A stretch of DNA of 43,832 nt from an uncultured bacterium (GCA_903873965.1 CAIQQO010000374.1:1-43832); one strand, 5' to 3'. Shown: positions 31,704 through 41,200, counted from the stretch's first letter. Notes: generated by a model from the sequence alone, not told the origin. Translations and numbers: made by a program.

Positions 31704-34487
31704 CTATTTGGCTTTGCGCCGGTCAGGATTGAGACGATGCAAGACTTTCATGTGACTGGCCACAGCGGCCTGGATCAAGCCGCGCACACGCGCCTCTTCG
31801 TTTTGCTGTTGCTGCATCATGTGATTTTCGGCATTTTGCCATGTGACGTTGTTCGCATCGGAATCAGCCTGGTAATGGGCGCCCGGCCTGGTAGTACCGC
31901 CGCGGTAGGCATGCGGTTTTGGATCCGCAAACTCCAGTGAGAAATGCGCCCCGCCTGTGCCGGCGCTGGGATACAGGATATCGAGCAACTCGTCGGTGGT
32001 TAGTTCAACTGCGGCCGGCAGGTTGGCCTTCATGTCCTTGGCCATGACGATATCGGTGTAGGGGCCAATGAAGACGGAGTTGTGTCCAGCTACGCCAGCG
32101 TATCCTCCGACACTATTTGTGACGCGTGCAGGCCCATTTCCATTGGTGTATTTCAGGTATTTGCACCACTGCTCTTTGGTGGCTTCATATTGCTTGTCCA
32201 CCTCGTCCTTATAGTCCTGTTCAAGTTGCACTGCCGATTTATACCCCGAGGCGCCTTTGATCGTATGCCGTTCCTCATGCACGATTTTACTGATCTGGGG
32301 ATCAAGATGATATGGCGCAGCCTCGTATTTGGCTTTAAGATCATGCGCTGCAGTCTCCTTGCCGCGATTGGAGAAACTTTCCAGAATTTCTGTCGAGTTT
32401 GTCAAAGACTGTGCTTCAGCGTTCGAGATACGGGTATCGCGCCCATTGATATCCGACTTTGTCTTTTCAAACAAGTCGTTAATCTTCTTCAGCGCTGCTG
32501 TTTCCTCAACCTTCCCGCGCGCATCCTGGCCTGCGGTGGAATGGGCGGCGACTTTACCCGCTGCTTTCTGCGCATCTTTCATGCGGCCCTGGTCATTGTT
32601 GGACAGCTTATCATACGCGACATCAAAAGCCTTGATGGCTTCATCAAGCTTTGCCCGGTCGCTGACAACACTGAAGCCGGGCTGAGAGATCACGATATCG
32701 ACTGCCGGCAGCAGTTCACGGACGGTGCGCTGGCCGAATTTACCACCCTTATTGTCGAGATCATCTACTTTTTTGTGGTCGGCGACAAGTTCCTGCAATT
32801 CGTTGCGGTAGTCGTCCTGGATATGGGTCATTCCCGGACCGTCCGCGGCGATAAACCCAGCGACGATTTTTTCATACACCGCGTTGGCCTGGGTTTTGAA
32901 CACGTCTTTGAACCGTCCAACGACATGGGTCGTTGCGATTTCGTCCTTGAGCACCTTCAGAAGAGCCCTGCGGTTGATGCGTTCAGTGGCCCATTGCAAA
33001 ACGTATTGCGCCCACACCAGCTTAGCCTGGCAATATTCAATCGTTTCGCCTTTCTTCTTTTCCTCCTGCCATGCCTTTATAAGCCGTTTATTTTGAGCGT
33101 CCTTTGATAATGCCCCACTATCCACAGGTTCGAGCGCGTCATACTTTTGTTTGGCTGCAGTGGATGCTGTTTCCATCTGCAGCTTGGCTGCCAGCCGTCG
33201 ACGCTCAGCCTGATTGCGCTTGTCCTGATCAAACGAATCCTGGAGGGCGCTTTTGCTCTCTTCCGAAACCCGTCCGGGCTGTCCGTTATGCACGGAACCC
33301 ATCCCTTTCAATTTTTCCTGGTAACGCGTATCGCTCTGCTGGAAGTGCTCCTTCAAAACCGGGTTCAACGCGCCCAGCCTGCCCACGTTCTGCGGCGCTT
33401 TCGGACTGATGTCACTCAACTTGTTCTGGTAACGCGTATCGCTCTGCTGGAAGTGCTCCTTCAAAACCGGGTTCAATGCGCCCAGTTTGCCAATGTTCTT
33501 TGGCGCGGTGGGCGCGATCTCGTTCAGCTTGTCCTGGTAGCGCGGATCGTTGACCTGCGCAATTTCTTTGCGCTCATGGGGTGTGCGCGCCTCAATTTCC
33601 GACCACGGCGCGTCAGTCAACATGAGGGGAACAGCGGGTTGCTCGATTTCTTTGGGCGACTCCCACTTGCGCGGCTGTTCATCGTCCTCCACTTCTTCAA
33701 TCTTGACATCGTCGCCTGTGCGCTGGATGATGCCTGTTGAACTGTGATTGAACGACCGCCGCACGGTGCTGCGTTGAAGCGGCGCTGCTCCCTGTTGAAT
33801 GGTATGAGTCAGCTCATGCGCCAGCAGGCGCTTGCCCGCGCTGGTATCTAGATCGTTCTTGCCGCTGCCCAGGTAGATGTCATGTCCGTGGGTGAATGCT
33901 TGCGCGCTGATGGCGCGATTCAGCTTCGTGGCATTGCCGCCGTGATGCACACGCACCTTGCTGAAATCGGCGCCGAAGCGCGGCTCCATGAAGGCTCGCG
34001 ATTGCGCGGGAAGCGGCGCGCCGCCGCCCATGGCGCCCAGATGCTGTTCGAAATCCGCGCCGGCATCGAAGGCGCCCATAGCGGCGTCGCGCGCGGTTTG
34101 CACGGATTCAGCGCCTGCGCGTACTGGTGTGAATCCCTGCGGCGCAGGCGCGTCAGGCGTCATCGGCGCGCGCATCACGCGCTCGGCCATCGCGTCGGCT
34201 TCCTGTTCGTAAGCATCGTGAGCGGCGCCAACCGTCAGTTTGGGCTGGATCGTGACGCCGCGATGCCGTGAGGATGACGCGTTGACCAAGCGCATCGCGC
34301 GGCGCATGCCCACCGTCCGGTTCAACATGATGAAGTCGGCAGGCGTGACTGCAACGCGCGCCTGGTTCAGCCGTTGAACGACGCCGTTAATGCCTGACCC
34401 TTCTTGACGCGTTGCAGGCGCAGGCTGTGGCTTGCGCGCCTTCTGCTGCTCCTGCTTAGCACCGCCTGTTGTGGCTTTATCCGCCAT
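31704..34487 (-). CDS. DUF4157 (eCIS-core) protein with long helical region and unknown C-terminus
   Basis: The 927-residue protein carries the hallmark of eCIS-associated DUF4157 proteins: the YEQEADAMAERVM motif (93-105) and a zincin-like core at about 162-232 (FMEPRFGADFSKVRVHHG, AFTHGHDIYLGSG, LLAHELTHTIQQG with HELTH at 224-228). An acidic linker follows, then 36-residue repeats (about 316-395), a long charged helical or coiled-coil region (about 400-770), and a Gly-rich C-terminal domain with NSVGGYAGVAGHNSVF and FADPKPHAYRGGTTRPGAHY. The N-terminus is typical of effectors or loading modules of extracellular contractile injection systems, but no sheath, tube or baseplate gene is in the window. 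The C-terminal domain is unrecognised and may be the toxic part. Confidence 0.85.
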   Translation of the reverse strand: MADKATTGGAKQEQQKARKPQPAPATRQEGSGINGVVQRLNQARVAVTPADFIMLNRTVGMRRAMRLVNASSSRHRGVTIQPKLTVGAAHDAYEQEADAMAERVMRAPMTPDAPAPQGFTPVRAGAESVQTARDAAMGAFDAGADFEQHLGAMGGGAPLPAQSRAFMEPRFGADFSKVRVHHGGNATKLNRAISAQAFTHGHDIYLGSGKNDLDTSAGKRLLAHELTHTIQQGAAPLQRSTVRRSFNHSSTGIIQRTGDDVKIEEVEDDEQPRKWESPKEIEQPAVPLMLTDAPWSEIEARTPHERKEIAQVNDPRYQDKLNEIAPTAPKNIGKLGALNPVLKEHFQQSDTRYQNKLSDISPKAPQNVGRLGALNPVLKEHFQQSDTRYQEKLKGMGSVHNGQPGRVSEESKSALQDSFDQDKRNQAERRRLAAKLQMETASTAAKQKYDALEPVDSGALSKDAQNKRLIKAWQEEKKKGETIEYCQAKLVWAQYVLQWATERINRRALLKVLKDEIATTHVVGRFKDVFKTQANAVYEKIVAGFIAADGPGMTHIQDDYRNELQELVADHKKVDDLDNKGGKFGQRTVRELLPAVDIVISQPGFSVVSDRAKLDEAIKAFDVAYDKLSNNDQGRMKDAQKAAGKVAAHSTAGQDARGKVEETAALKKINDLFEKTKSDINGRDTRISNAEAQSLTNSTEILESFSNRGKETAAHDLKAKYEAAPYHLDPQISKIVHEERHTIKGASGYKSAVQLEQDYKDEVDKQYEATKEQWCKYLKYTNGNGPARVTNSVGGYAGVAGHNSVFIGPYTDIVMAKDMKANLPAAVELTTDELLDILYPSAGTGGAHFSLEFADPKPHAYRGGTTRPGAHYQADSDANNVTWQNAENHMMQQQQNEEARVRGLIQAAVASHMKVLHRLNPDRRKAK
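33318..33533 (-). repeat. Two tandem 108-bp (36-residue) repeats in the DUF4157 gene
   Basis: Two adjacent 108-base units, strongly conserved at base level, encode RYQxKLxxIxPxAPxNxGxL followed by GALNPVLKEHFQQSDT. A third, partial copy (RYQEKLKGMG) begins before 33318. The units lie between the metalloprotease-like core and the helical region. Confidence 0.85.
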
Positions 34488-34588
34488 GCATCATCACTCC
34501 GTGTTATTTAAGTAGACTTATCTACGCGGGTATGGCGTGGTTCAACAAGGGTGTAGCGGAATAGGTAATGACAGAATATCTTGAATCA

Positions 34589-34618
34589 GGTAACAGTGGC
34601 GCACAGGCGACTGTTACC
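34589..34618. terminator. Perfect 9-bp inverted repeat downstream of yciI-like gene
   Basis: GGTAACAGT (34589-34597) pairs with ACTGTTACC (34610-34618) around a 12-base loop that can itself close with two or three more pairs. It sits 35 bases past the stop of the YciI gene, and about 100 bases ahead of the DUF4157 gene on the same strand. There is no U-tract, so it may be a weak terminator or a regulatory hairpin. The rest of 34488-34652 shows nothing else recognisable. Confidence 0.4.
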
Positions 34619-34652
34619 CACCGGCACTATTCTACAGGAAAATGATATGACC

Positions 34653-34952
34653 TCAGCCGCGAACAGGCGTGGATGCATCGCTGCCGACCACGGTGTTCCA
34701 TGGCCGGATGCGCCAGCGCGTCACCAGGCCGTTCTGCACGTAGGGATCCGCAGCGACGAAGGCCTCGATCACGGCAGGCGAATCGACCTTGAACAGCAGG
34801 ATCGACATGTCGATCGGATCCATCAGCGCGCCGCCCAGGATGAGTTCGCCGCGCTCGGCGGCTGCCCATGCCAGCGCCAGGTGCTGTGAACGGAATGCGC
34901 CGCGGCGTTCCACATAGTCCGGCGCAACATCGTACATCAGTAAGTAATGCAT
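34653..34952 (-). CDS. YciI family protein
   Basis: The 99-residue protein matches the YCII dimeric alpha+beta barrel family: first strand HYLLMYDVAPDYVERR, the conserved RSQHLALAWAAAERGELILGGALMD block with His and Asp at the putative active site, and the final strand RWRIRPWNTVV. Such proteins are small enzymes or binding proteins of mostly unknown substrate, often encoded with catabolic genes. Its ATG overlaps the TAA of a short upstream reading frame (TAATG), a coupling arrangement which implies that the upstream frame was once a full gene. It is the last member of the enolase-superfamily/creatininase run. Confidence 0.9.
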   Translation of the reverse strand: MHYLLMYDVAPDYVERRGAFRSQHLALAWAAAERGELILGGALMDPIDMSILLFKVDSPAVIEAFVAADPYVQNGLVTRWRIRPWNTVVGSDASTPVRG

Positions 34953-35020
34953 TAAATCACCTCAACCTCTTTGGGCGAGCCGCCCAGATAACTGCGGATG
35001 GTGCGATCCAGAGCTATGAC
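34952..35020 (-). pseudogene. Orphan 22-codon C-terminal fragment between creatininase and YciI genes
   Basis: Immediately after the TAG of the creatininase-family gene, and in the same frame, 22 sense codons read VIALDRTIRSYLGG and then SPKEVEVI before TAA. That TAA shares a base with the YciI start (TAATG). No start codon lies in the segment. It looks like the tail of a protein whose body was lost, or an extension of the creatininase cut off by the amber codon. I cannot name the parent family. Confidence 0.5.
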
Positions 35021-35803
35021 CTACGCGGGATCAAAGGTTTGCCAGTTTTGAAATTCGCGGACGAATTTGACCAATTCCTCCGTCGCGACCTGATAGAGGC
35101 GTTCGCCTTTTTCGGGCGTGGCGACTTCGGGATGGCTGAGCGCGCCTGTTGCGCTGACGTGCTCGAAGGGGCGCGCCACTGATACACGGCTTGGACCGCT
35201 GGAATCAGGCGTGTAGAACTCGGACGGGTACGTGAAGTTGGCGCCGCGCGCCAGGTCCATGCGCACCAGCTCCGGCCGGATGCGCAGGATCATGCTGGTT
35301 TCAAGTTCGCACGCGTGCGTGACGTGATCCTGCTTTTCCAGCAGGTCGATCTGGGCGATCTGCGGCGCGGCCATGGCGAACCACGTGGCCATCACCAGCC
35401 ACAGGTCGCGTTCATCGCGGTGGCGCATCTGGACGTTGTAGAGGGCGGCGTACCCGGGATTGCCATTGCCGCCGTGCGAGTTGAATAGGACGATGCGGGT
35501 GAAGCCGCTGCCGATCAGGCTTTCCACGATGTCTTCGAGCACGGCGGTGTAGACGCTGTTGCTGATGCTGACTGTGCCCGGGAAGCGGCGATGGTGATCG
35601 GACGCGCCGACGTACAGGATGGGCAGGAAGAGGGCTTCGTCGCCGAGTTCGGCGTCAGCGCGCCGGCAGATTTCGGCATTGATCAGGGTATCGGTGAGCA
35701 CCGGCAGGTGATGGCCATGCTGTTCGAGCGACCCGATGGGTGCGATGACGACTTTGTGCCGTTGCGCCGCCATGTCGGTATGTTTCAGTTCTGCGTATTG
35801 CAT
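35021..35803 (-). CDS. Creatininase family amidohydrolase
   Basis: From the ATG at 35803 the product is 260 residues, the usual family length; an in-frame ATG at 35827 would add eight residues, and anything further upstream overlaps the previous gene. Metal-binding signatures of the creatininase fold are present: IGSLEQHGHHLPVLTD (E27, H29, D38) and RIVLFNSHGGNGN, then HACELETSMIL (Glu). The enzyme cleaves cyclic or linear amides with two metal ions. The actual substrate is unknown, since most family members are not creatininases. It follows an enolase-superfamily gene after one base (or 25), consistent with one catabolic operon. The frame continues past the TAG stop for 22 codons (see the fragment at 34952-35020). 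Confidence 0.9.
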   Translation of the reverse strand: MQYAELKHTDMAAQRHKVVIAPIGSLEQHGHHLPVLTDTLINAEICRRADAELGDEALFLPILYVGASDHHRRFPGTVSISNSVYTAVLEDIVESLIGSGFTRIVLFNSHGGNGNPGYAALYNVQMRHRDERDLWLVMATWFAMAAPQIAQIDLLEKQDHVTHACELETSMILRIRPELVRMDLARGANFTYPSEFYTPDSSGPSRVSVARPFEHVSATGALSHPEVATPEKGERLYQVATEELVKFVREFQNWQTFDPA

Positions 35804-35828
35804 ATTTGTTTTTCTCGCGGGGTCCATC

Positions 35829-37094
35829 CTACAGCGACTGACTCCACACCGGCGCCACAGTCGCGCGGGCGTACAGGTCAGCCCATTCGGGTGTGCCGTC
35901 GTCGGCGCGGACGTGCATGCGCACCCCGCGATCCTGTACCGGGATGCTGCCGCTGAACGCATCTGTCCAGCATTGCTGGATGTTGGCGAAGTGGCGCACG
36001 CGGTTGCCGGGCCATGCGACTGAAAGCAGCAGCTTCGGGCGCGGCAGTTCATAGGGCGGCTGCATCTTGTAGCGCGTCAGGGCGCCTTCATCGATTTCGA
36101 CGCCAAGACCGGGCGCGTCGGGCACCTGCGCATAACCGCCAACGATGTTGATCGGGGTTGAGATCAGATCATCGGCGTAGTTGTTCAGGCAGTTCACCGC
36201 CGGCCACTGCGCCATCTGGAGCGCGGCGCCAAGCTGTACCGAGAGCGCGGTGGTCAGGCCGGCGCCCACGACCTGCAGGAAGAAGGGCTTGTCGAACTGC
36301 GCGGCCAGCGCGCCCTGCTTGAGGACGTTGCTGATGCCGCCGCCGATGACAAAGCCGTCGCAGGCTTCGTCACGCACCACGATCGGGAATGGCGGGTCGC
36401 CGAAGTGCAACGCGATGGGGCGGGTGATCTTGCTGCGTAACTGGCGCAGCCCTTCCACGTCGCGCTGGAAAATGGGCGACTCGTACAGCGCCGTGCGCGG
36501 CTGGCGATCCAGTTCGGTCAGGACAGGCGCGGCGTTGCTCGCGTTAATGAGCATTTGATTCCAGTCCATATCGATCTTGAAATGCTCCGGGGTGACGTCG
36601 CTGATGGCCTGCACCTGCGCGTACACGTCCCACCACGGGCGCGCCTTGGTCTTCATCGCCGTGTAGCCCTTGGCCTGCGCGTCTTTGGCTTCTTCGGCCA
36701 AGGCCTCGGGCGGGAAATCGATGTTCCACCACGAGATCGGCACCCAGTCGCGCACTTTGGGCAGATTGAACAGGCGGTACATCGGCACGCCCAGCGCCTT
36801 GGCCACGACGTCGTAGATCGCCATCTGCAGGCCGGCGCCGAGTGTATCGTCGCCGAGGAAGTCGGCGGCATTGTGTCCCTTTACCCGCGCCACGGCTTCA
36901 TCACTCACGCGGCCCCACGTGTAATGCGGCAGCGTTTCGCCATAGCCAATGATCCCGGCATCGGTAGTGATGCGCACCACCTCACTGATGCACCATTGCC
37001 ACACCTCGCGCGCATTCCATTGCTCGCAGCGCGGTGTCATCGGCGCTCGAACTGTAATTCGTTCAACATCGGTCACGGTCAGTTTTAGTGTCAT
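35829..37094 (-). CDS. Enolase superfamily (mandelate racemase/muconate lactonizing) enzyme
   Basis: GGAGG five bases ahead of the ATG at 37094 fixes the start (421 residues); the longer open frame includes a repeat tract and is not native. An N-terminal capping domain is followed by a (beta/alpha)7 barrel: KTK at 148-150 on the second barrel strand, the metal-binding Asp in FKIDMDWNQ (D175/D177), and E205 in LYESPI. The third metal position (ALHFGDPPF) and the usual KxD/H base segment (GFVIGGGISNV) are unusual for the mandelate racemase group, so the reaction cannot be assigned. A sugar-acid dehydratase or related proton abstraction is the general expectation. It leads a run of catabolic-type genes. 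Confidence 0.87.
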   Translation of the reverse strand: MTLKLTVTDVERITVRAPMTPRCEQWNAREVWQWCISEVVRITTDAGIIGYGETLPHYTWGRVSDEAVARVKGHNAADFLGDDTLGAGLQMAIYDVVAKALGVPMYRLFNLPKVRDWVPISWWNIDFPPEALAEEAKDAQAKGYTAMKTKARPWWDVYAQVQAISDVTPEHFKIDMDWNQMLINASNAAPVLTELDRQPRTALYESPIFQRDVEGLRQLRSKITRPIALHFGDPPFPIVVRDEACDGFVIGGGISNVLKQGALAAQFDKPFFLQVVGAGLTTALSVQLGAALQMAQWPAVNCLNNYADDLISTPINIVGGYAQVPDAPGLGVEIDEGALTRYKMQPPYELPRPKLLLSVAWPGNRVRHFANIQQCWTDAFSGSIPVQDRGVRMHVRADDGTPEWADLYARATVAPVWSQSL

Positions 37095-37130
37095 CACGTC
37101 CTCCAAGGGTTGATTGTAAGGCGGGAAGCT

Positions 37131-37160
37131 GAAATGTGAAACGTGAAACGTAAAACGGAA
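37131..37160. repeat. Heptanucleotide tract (GAAACGT type), intergenic copy
   Basis: Four 7-base units (GAAATGT, GAAACGT, GAAACGT, AAAACGG) lie in the divergent region between the enolase-superfamily and phytanoyl-CoA dioxygenase genes, followed by a GTGTGTGAGGGTGGGTGG flank. The tract and the flank resemble the tract at 26031-26073. Confidence 0.75.
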
Positions 37161-37319
37161 GCTGAGCGGGAAACGGGGAACGTGTGTGAGGGTGGGTGGT
37201 TTTTGGGGATATTTCATGGATTGCGGGTGTGTGTGAGCCTGATTCCAGATATGATTGTGGTTGGTTTGTTGGTATTGTGGTGTTGACGAGTAATCCTGTA
37301 TTGATGGAGTGTGTAGCGT

Positions 37320-38123
37320 ATGTCACTGGCAATTGAACGTTCGACCGTTACGCGCGCGGAGTATGAGCGCGATGGTTATCTGATATTGAACCGTTCTTTG
37401 ATTGAAAGCACGGTCATCCAACGCGCCACAGAGGGCATGGACGCGATCCGGCGCGGCGAGTATGACACTGGTAGGCCTCCGCAACCCTCGCCATGGAATC
37501 CCGGGGATGATCCCAATGTGTTGTGCAAGATCGAAATGCCGCAGATGGCCAATCGCGCTATTTTTGAGCTGGTCAGCCATCCTGCCATTGGCGCGGCTGC
37601 GGCCGCCGTCACCGGCGCGAGCATGGTGCAGGTGTGGTGGGTGCAATTGCTGTATAAACCCAGCCTGCCGCCCGGCGTCACCGGCAAGACCAGCGTGGGT
37701 TGGCATCAGGATCGGCATTACTGGGGACAATGGGAACCGGGCAGCGAACTGTTGACGGCCTGGGTGGCGCTCAGCGATGTCACGCCGGCTTCCGGGCCGA
37801 TGGTGTTTGTGCGCGGGTCGCAGTCGTGGGGCTTGCAGCAGGGCAGCGACTTCTTCGCCCAGACCGATATCCGCGCCGGATTCAACGTGCCGCAGGGCAG
37901 GACGTGGGAAGAGACTGCGGCGGTGCTGCCCCCGGGCGGGTTCAGCCTGCATCATAACCTTACGATTCATGGCAGCGGACCGAATACGGCGGGCTTTCCT
38001 CGGCGTGGATTTGCTATCCACCTGCGCACCAGCAACAGCCGCCCGGTGAACGATCAACGTACAGGGTTGACGGCTTTTATCGACGACCCGAGCGCGTGCC
38101 CAGTGATCTTCGGCCACACCTGA
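37320..38123 (+). CDS. Phytanoyl-CoA dioxygenase family protein (first copy)
   Basis: The 267-residue protein has the Fe(II)/2-oxoglutarate facial triad of the PhyH family: H129 and D131 in VGWHQDRHYW, and H217 in HHNLTIHGSGPN. An Arg follows within FPRRGFAIHLRTS for the 2-oxoglutarate carboxylate. The N-terminal TRAEYERDGYLILNR segment is also family-typical. It is expected to hydroxylate a small-molecule or lipid substrate; PhyH relatives act on many natural products, so the substrate is unknown. GGAG lies about ten bases ahead of the ATG. It is divergent from the enolase/creatininase operon and is followed after 99 bases by a sensor kinase, a pairing repeated at 41372-42368. Confidence 0.9.
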   Translation: MSLAIERSTVTRAEYERDGYLILNRSLIESTVIQRATEGMDAIRRGEYDTGRPPQPSPWNPGDDPNVLCKIEMPQMANRAIFELVSHPAIGAAAAAVTGASMVQVWWVQLLYKPSLPPGVTGKTSVGWHQDRHYWGQWEPGSELLTAWVALSDVTPASGPMVFVRGSQSWGLQQGSDFFAQTDIRAGFNVPQGRTWEETAAVLPPGGFSLHHNLTIHGSGPNTAGFPRRGFAIHLRTSNSRPVNDQRTGLTAFIDDPSACPVIFGHT

Positions 38124-38165
38124 GTCCAGATGTAATTATGTGCGAAGCGACAAGCGGCTTTGCGG

Positions 38166-38175
38166 TGCTATACTG
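38166..38175 (+). promoter_or_regulatory. Extended -10 promoter element ahead of first sensor kinase
   Basis: TGCTATACTG holds an extended -10 (TGC then TATACT at 38169-38174), 48 bases ahead of the kinase ATG. The same ten bases and a similar 40-base downstream stretch occur ahead of the second kinase (42228-42237). Confidence 0.55.
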
Positions 38176-38222
38176 CGCAAGACGTTTGCTTCTATTTGGT
38201 CGCCTGGATGCGCCCTGCGTAG

Positions 38223-41200
38223 ATGATTATGGACAAAAACACCCCTGATTGGGCCGTTGAGCGACGCCGTTTCGCTGAAGAACGCCTGGCAGCACAGCTC
38301 CAGGGCGGCGCAAGCACGTCGCCTGCCCTCGCGCTGGTCACTGAAGTCGAGGCGCGACGCCTCATTCACGAACTGCAAGTCCATCAGATTGAACTGGAGA
38401 TGCAGAACGAGGAATTGCAACAGTCGCGCGCGCAGGTGGACATTACGCTGCAGAGATACAGCGACCTGTATGACTTCGCGCCGGCCGGGTATCTGTTGCT
38501 AGATCACCTCGGCGTCATCCTGCAGGCCAACCTGACTGGCGCCAATATGCTCGAAGTCAATCGCGCTGATCTGGTTGGGCGTCGGCTGGGTGTGTTTGTA
38601 ACTCGGGATGATCGGGGCGTGTTGAACGCCTTTATCGCGCGCGCGTTTGCTCATGATGCGAAACAGGCCTGTGAGGTAGCGCTGGAGCAGACACCGGGGC
38701 AATCCCAAAGCAATTGCCTGTTTGTGCGGATGGAAGGCAGCGTAACGATGAATCGGCAGGAATGCTGCGTGACGATGATTGACATCACCGAACGCAAGCA
38801 GGCGGAACAGGCATTACTCGACAAGCATTGGCGGATGGAAGGTATCATTGAAGGGGCGCGTGTCGGCACATGGGAATGGGATGTCCAGACGGGTGAAACG
38901 GTCTTCAATGAGATATGGGCGCAACTCATCGGCTATACGCTGGCTGAGTTAGCGCCAGTCAGCATCAAGACATGGAAAGCGCATACTCATCCCGATGATC
39001 TGAAATATGCCACCAAACTGCTGGAGCGGCATTTTTTCAGCGAACTGCCGTATTACGATTGTGAAGTCCGCATGCGACACAAGGATGGTCACTGGGTGTG
39101 GATTCACGACCGGGGCAGCGTCATCACTCGCACCCCCGATGGCAAGCCGCTGATGATGTTCGGCACCCACATCGACATCAGCGCGCGCAAGCGGGCCGAA
39201 GAAGCCTTGAAGTCGAGCCTGCGCGAGGCGAATCGGTCAGCGCAGCGACTGGCGACGCTGCACACGCTGGACAAGGTGATCCATAGGGCCTATGCGGTGG
39301 ATGACATCGCAAAAACGGCGCTGCGCTATATGTGCGAGTTGATCCCGGCTACAACCGCCAGCGTGGTTGAATATGATGCCGCCGGTGCGCGGTGGACTAC
39401 CCTGGCCATCCAGACGGACACACCGGAGATTACGGCCCGCCTGGCCAGCTTTAAGCCGCCCCTTGCCTTTGTCAGCGCGATCAAGACTGATCGTTACTAT
39501 CTCAATAACGATGTGACGCCACGGTCAGACATGATATCGATGGGCATGGATATCTATTCCGTCGGGATACGCTCCAACCTGGTGGTGCCGCTGCATGAGA
39601 GCGGCGAGTTGATCGGCTTGCTGCACATCAGCGATAAATCTCCTGATTTCATCACCGCTGAATATATCGATATTGCGCACGAGGTGGCGGCCAAGATCGC
39701 CAGCGCCATGCGCCAGAAGCGGGCGATGATCCGGTTGCGCGCGCATGCGGAGGAGCTGGAACGCCGTGTTGCCGACCGCACCGCGGAGCTAGAGGCAACG
39801 GTGACTAGCTTACGTGAGAGCGAAGAGAACTTCCGCACTGTGGCCGATTACACCTATAACTGGGAAGCGTGGCTTGGGGCAGATGGTGCGTACCGGTATG
39901 TGTCGCCCTCGTGCCAGTACATCAGCGGGCACACGGCAGCCGAGTTTATGGCAGACCCGGCGCTCATTGTGCGCATCACGCACCCGGACGAGCAGGCGTT
40001 GTTGCGCGAGCATAATCATGCGGTGACTCACGAAGCCATGCATGACGACGCTGATTTGGATTTTCGCATTCTGACGCCAGAGGGCGAGATATGTTGGGTC
40101 AGTCATTCGTGCACGCCTGTCTACGCTGCCGATGGGCAATGGCTGGGGCGGCGCGAGAGTAATCGTGAGATCACCGAGCGCAAACACATGGAGGCGCGGC
40201 TGCACATCCTGTTTAATGACGCGCCTGACCCCATTATTCTTCTCGACAAAGACTACATGCTGCGCGATGCCAACCACGCTTATGAAATCATGACCGGGTA
40301 TATGCGCGCCGAGTTGGTCGGCAAAGACCCTCGTGCGTTGGGGATTGTGAGTTCGGACGATTCTGATGCGACGCGACTAGCCCAGGCGACGCTGGCGCGG
40401 GGGCAAGGCGTGTTCGAGTATATAGTGACAGTCTGCGCGAAGAATGGCGCCTGCTTTGACGTGGAGATCAGTATGCACCCGGTGATGATCGACGCGGAAC
40501 GGATGTATCTGGCGTCGCTGCACGATATCAGTGCGCGTAAACAGGCCGAAAGTATGATGATCGAATCGATGCGCAAGCTGGAAGAGTTGAACCAACTCAA
40601 AACGCGCTTTGTCAGCGTGGCGGCGCACCAGTTCCGCACGCCGTTGGCCACGATCTCATTGACAGCCGAAAACTTGAGCGCCTACCGCGCTCGTATGAAC
40701 GACGCCAAGATTGAGGTGCGGCTGAGCAAAATAGTTGCCGAAGTGAAGCACATGCAGCGCTTGATCGACGACCTATTGCATTTGACGCATATGCAGTCGG
40801 CAGGCTATAGGGCGCGGTTGGCGCGGCATGATCTGGACGCCGCGTGCCGTGAGATTGTGGACCAGTTCCACCTGGACCCGCAGTTGAAGCACACGCTGGC
40901 GTATGCGAGCAGCGCGCAACCGCTGAGCGTGATGCTGGATGCCGGCCTGATTAAGGAAGCGATTACCAATCTGGTGGACAATGCGATCAAATATTCTCCC
41001 GCCGGGTCGGTGGTGACCATGGCGCTGACGACGCGCTACCAGCAGGTGGAGTTGCGCGTGAGCGATCAGGGCATCGGCATCCCACCCGTCGATCAGCCCC
41101 ATTTGTTCCACCCTTTCTATCGCGGCAGCAATATCAACGAGACACCCGGCACGGGGCTGGGGCTAAGTATCGTGAAGAACGCGATTGAACTGCATGGCGG

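Noticed and set aside
32082-33107. 341-codon plus-strand frame within the DUF4157 gene, with hydrophobic runs
   Set aside because: It is antisense to a helix-rich Lys/Glu-coding region, which produces Leu/Phe-rich runs in the opposite frame; no start signal and no family pattern.
33318-33533. Possible CRISPR-like direct repeats
   Set aside because: The 108-bp units have no spacers and encode 36-residue protein repeats.
37323-38117. 264-codon frame antisense to the first PhyH gene
   Set aside because: The PhyH frame has the complete Fe/2-oxoglutarate triad and a Shine-Dalgarno; the antisense frame has neither motifs nor a ribosome site.
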